A stretch of DNA of 24,901 nt from positions 1-24,901 of the IMG/VR virus record IMGVR_UViG_3300045015_000009, one strand, 5' to 3'. This document shows, in pieces, positions 23,734-24,901 of this stretch; the first letter of the stretch is position 1, and every line of letters begins with the position of its first letter. Made by a program: the position numbers and the translations under genes. The DNA is from a virus. The notes below the pieces were generated by a model that was not told the origin of the DNA, ran no database searches, and worked only from the letters and a program-made list of their open reading frames with translations.

Positions 23734-23962
23734 GGCGCACCTCCCGCAGTTCGGCCTCGGCCGCTTCGGCGCGGGTGCGCAGTTGGTCGACCTCGTCGGC
23801 GAGGGCGAGCACGTCGCGCTCCAGTTCATCGGCGAGCGCTTCCTTCTGCTCGGTGAACCGAAGCACCATCATCACCATCCTGCGCTGCTTTGGGGGCAGG
23901 CGTTCGGCCAGCAGCTTGCGCAGTCGCGCCACGCTGTCCGCGAGTTCCGATGCGGCGCTCAT
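23726..23962 (-). CDS. Small coiled-coil early protein (78 aa)
   Basis: Residues 8-40 (DSVARLRKLLAERL and following) match the plan of the 39-residue neighbour, and the C-terminal half (LADEVDQLRTRAEAAEAEL) is a probable coiled coil. GGGAGG precedes the ATG, which overlaps the previous stop as ATGA. The longer upstream reading is out of phase with the neighbour's codons and rejected. Function is unknown. Confidence 0.55.
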   Translation of the reverse strand: MSAASELADSVARLRKLLAERLPPKQRRMVMMVLRFTEQKEALADELERDVLALADEVDQLRTRAEAAEAELREVRRG

Positions 23963-24210
23963 GCGCGCCTCCCGGCCTCTTCGGCCTGCGCGCGGTCCTC
24001 TTCGGTCAGCTTCGCCTCGGCCCTCATCGCGTTCGAGAAACTTGCGCCGATCGAGCCGAGCAGCAGGTCGATCGCGAGGCACTCGCCAACGCACGATTCG
24101 CGGTCGAACGTCTCGGGATCGAACACGATGCGCACGTTGTGCTGCATCTCGCGGATCTGGCTGCGAATCTGCTCGACCTGGATGGCGAGCACCTCAAGCG
24201 AGGGGGCCAT
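23959..24210 (-). CDS. Small early protein (83 aa)
   Basis: It starts MAPSLEVLAIQVEQIRSQIR, a likely helix, and has FDRESCVGECLAIDLLLGSI in the middle and a charged, Ala-rich tail (TEEDRAQAEEAGRRA). The ATG is 1 nt after the previous stop with a run of G residues upstream as a possible ribosome binding site. No family was recognised; helical protein-protein contact is the only suggestion from sequence. Confidence 0.5.
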   Translation of the reverse strand: MAPSLEVLAIQVEQIRSQIREMQHNVRIVFDPETFDRESCVGECLAIDLLLGSIGASFSNAMRAEAKLTEEDRAQAEEAGRRA

Positions 24211-24211
24211 C

Positions 24212-24565
24212 TCAGTAGTCCCCCCCGTCGAAGTCCGCGTCGGCGATCTCGGCATCCGCACGTTCAAGGATCTCGCCTTCGTGCTTGTCGATCAGCCGGT
24301 CCATCTCCTCGCACGTCGGTTCAACGCCGGGGAACGCCTTGTTCCACTCGGTGCGGTCAACGAGCTTGGCGGCACCGTCGAAGTAGGCGTCGTAGCGAGC
24401 GCCGTCGCCGCACTCGGGGGCTGGTGGCGTGTAGTCGACGCCTACGTCGATTTCGACGCCAGCGATGCGGGCTCGGCACTGGCGACGGCCGGTGGCCCAC
24501 ACCTCAACGTCGTAGTGCGGAAGGGTTGCGGACGGGACGGGGAGCGAGGTAGCGTTTGCGGTCAT
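24212..24565 (-). CDS. First gene of the leftward operon, acidic hypothetical protein (117 aa)
   Basis: The protein has a beta-like start (HYDVEVWATGRRQCRARIAG, then VEIDVGVDYTPP) and an acidic C terminus (ERADAEIADADFDGGDY). It would be the first protein made from the promoter box near 24700, after a leader of roughly 100 nt with two hairpins. The ribosome binding site is weak, so the leader may influence its translation. Function is not recognised; an early host-directed role is possible by position only. Confidence 0.6.
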   Translation of the reverse strand: MTANATSLPVPSATLPHYDVEVWATGRRQCRARIAGVEIDVGVDYTPPAPECGDGARYDAYFDGAAKLVDRTEWNKAFPGVEPTCEEMDRLIDKHEGEILERADAEIADADFDGGDY

Positions 24566-24591
24566 GGTCTCGGATTCCGTTCGGGACTTGG

Positions 24592-24635
24592 CCCCGGTCG
24601 CTCGTTCGCCGTGAGAAGTTGGCGAGCGGCCGGGG
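24592..24635. other. Long GC-rich hairpin in the divergent control region
   Basis: CCCCGG-T-CGCTCG pairs with CGAGCG-G-CCGGGG, a 13-bp stem with one T-G wobble around an 18-nt loop. On the plus strand it is followed by TGTTTGTTTTG, so it could terminate plus-strand transcripts. On the minus strand it lies in the leader of the early operon, where no T-run follows and an attenuator or leader structure is more likely. Confidence 0.5.
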
Positions 24636-24649
24636 TGTTTGTTTTGTGG

Positions 24650-24665
24650 CCAGGGTCACCCCTGG
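24650..24665. repeat. Short perfect inverted repeat near the predicted transcription start
   Basis: CCAGGG and CCCTGG are perfect 6-bp arms around TCAC. It lies just downstream of the predicted leftward promoter, so it may be an operator or a hairpin at the 5' end of the early mRNA. Confidence 0.4.
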
Positions 24666-24676
24666 TCATGTCGGTA

Positions 24677-24705
24677 AGCATCGGCAAACTTCGGAAGATT
24701 GTCAA
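24677..24705 (-). promoter_or_regulatory. Predicted leftward early promoter
   Basis: A perfect -35 box TTGACA (24705-24700) is followed after 17 nt by a weak -10 box GATGCT (24682-24677), so the start would be near 24670. It points toward the early operon, whose first ATG is at 24565. The spacer carries a CTTC-G-GAAG dyad (24689-24697), so a regulator bound there would block RNA polymerase. Confidence 0.5.
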
Positions 24706-24728
24706 GCGTGACGACTGGAAAACTTCGG
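24686..24728. repeat. Paired AAACTTCGG operator-like repeats
   Basis: AAACTTCGG occurs at 24686-24694 and again at 24720-24728, 34 bp apart, in an AT-richer patch. The first is part of the dyad CTTCGGAAG in the promoter spacer; the second continues CTTCGGCAAG. They are candidate sites for the divergent helix-turn-helix protein. Confidence 0.45.
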
Positions 24729-24751
24729 CAAGGCTCGCTACCGTCCGCGCC

Positions 24752-24901
24752 GTGGTCCGACACGAGACTTTCGCCGACCTGCTGCGCAAGCTGATGCCCA
24801 AGAGCGAGGGGTGGGGCGCCTTCGCCAAGCGTGCTGGCATCTCGGAGCGGTCGTTGCACCTGTTCCGCACCCAGGGCGGGAAGCGCCCCTACCGGCCCAC
24901 C
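24752..24901 (+). CDS. Partial divergent helix-turn-helix regulator
   Basis: This is the only plus-strand gene supported. It is open to the right edge and contains a probable helix-turn-helix (WGAFAKRAGISERSLHLF) as in Cro/CI or XRE-type regulators. I place the start at GTG 24752, because third-position GC rises sharply there. The upstream part of the open frame, from ATG 24668, overlaps the leftward promoter and repeats and has more A/T in third positions. No ribosome binding site is clear. It probably binds the nearby repeats and controls the early operon, but its C terminus and exact family are outside the window. Confidence 0.55.
   Translation, partial: MVRHETFADLLRKLMPKSEGWGAFAKRAGISERSLHLFRTQGGKRPYRPT

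Noticed and set aside
24668-24751. Upstream part of the plus-strand HTH frame from ATG 24668
   Set aside because: It overlaps the leftward promoter and repeats and has more A/T in third positions than the part after 24752.
24562-24870. Minus-strand open frame covering the divergent control region
   Set aside because: It would translate through the predicted promoter and hairpins, and no family or ribosome binding site is seen.
1-24901. CRISPR array, tRNA or insertion sequence
   Set aside because: No regularly spaced repeats, cloverleaf sequence or transposase motifs were found on reading.

Overview
The window is part of a GC-rich double-stranded DNA bacteriophage genome, or a prophage. The virus most likely has a short, podovirus-type tail. 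The portal, the head-tail adaptor and the nozzle resemble the T7 gp8, gp11 and gp12 families. Internal virion proteins follow the tail genes, and there is no tape-measure, tail-tube or sheath gene. The capsid block (Bbp19-like, scaffold, major capsid protein, two Bbp16-like proteins) follows the arrangement of Bordetella phage BPP-1. The host is probably a GC-rich bacterium, but nothing here identifies it. No tRNA, CRISPR array, insertion sequence, integrase, RNA polymerase, DNA polymerase or recognisable endolysin is present.

All confident genes lie on the minus strand and are transcribed from right to left. The exception is a divergent helix-turn-helix gene cut off at the right edge. Genes are tightly packed, with ATGA, GTGA or TGATG overlaps at most junctions. 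The gaps that exist hold regulatory-looking DNA.

From right to left (transcription order), the layout is as follows. (1) 24566-24751 is a divergent control region: a TTGACA promoter box, an operator-like dyad, repeated AAACTTCGG and two hairpins. (2) 24565-19831 is an early region. It holds small proteins (two of them tandem paralogs), a 25-residue membrane peptide, and a recombination set of Cas4/RecB-like nuclease, Sak4-like ATPase and SSB-like protein. A lipoprotein and two small proteins follow. (3) 19830-16745 is packaging: a control gap with a dyad over the terS start, then terS, terL, a zinc-ribbon protein, an HTH protein and two very small genes. (4) 16702-11671 is the portal segment: GNAT-like protein, a small conserved protein, portal, two fibre-like proteins and a membrane protein. 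(5) 11603-1 is the capsid and tail segment: Bbp19-like, scaffold, major capsid, two cement-like proteins, a fused esterase-adaptor, nozzle and internal virion proteins, continuing past the left edge.

Segments 4 and 5 each begin with a GTG gene lying exactly 22 nt downstream of a nearly identical 20-bp element (19/20 match). This is a candidate late promoter or control element. The most unusual protein is the 890-residue product of 5684-8356. It joins an SGNH esterase-like domain to a complete T7 gp11-type head-tail adaptor. A beta-rich HGL...YY module recurs six times across three neighbouring virion proteins.
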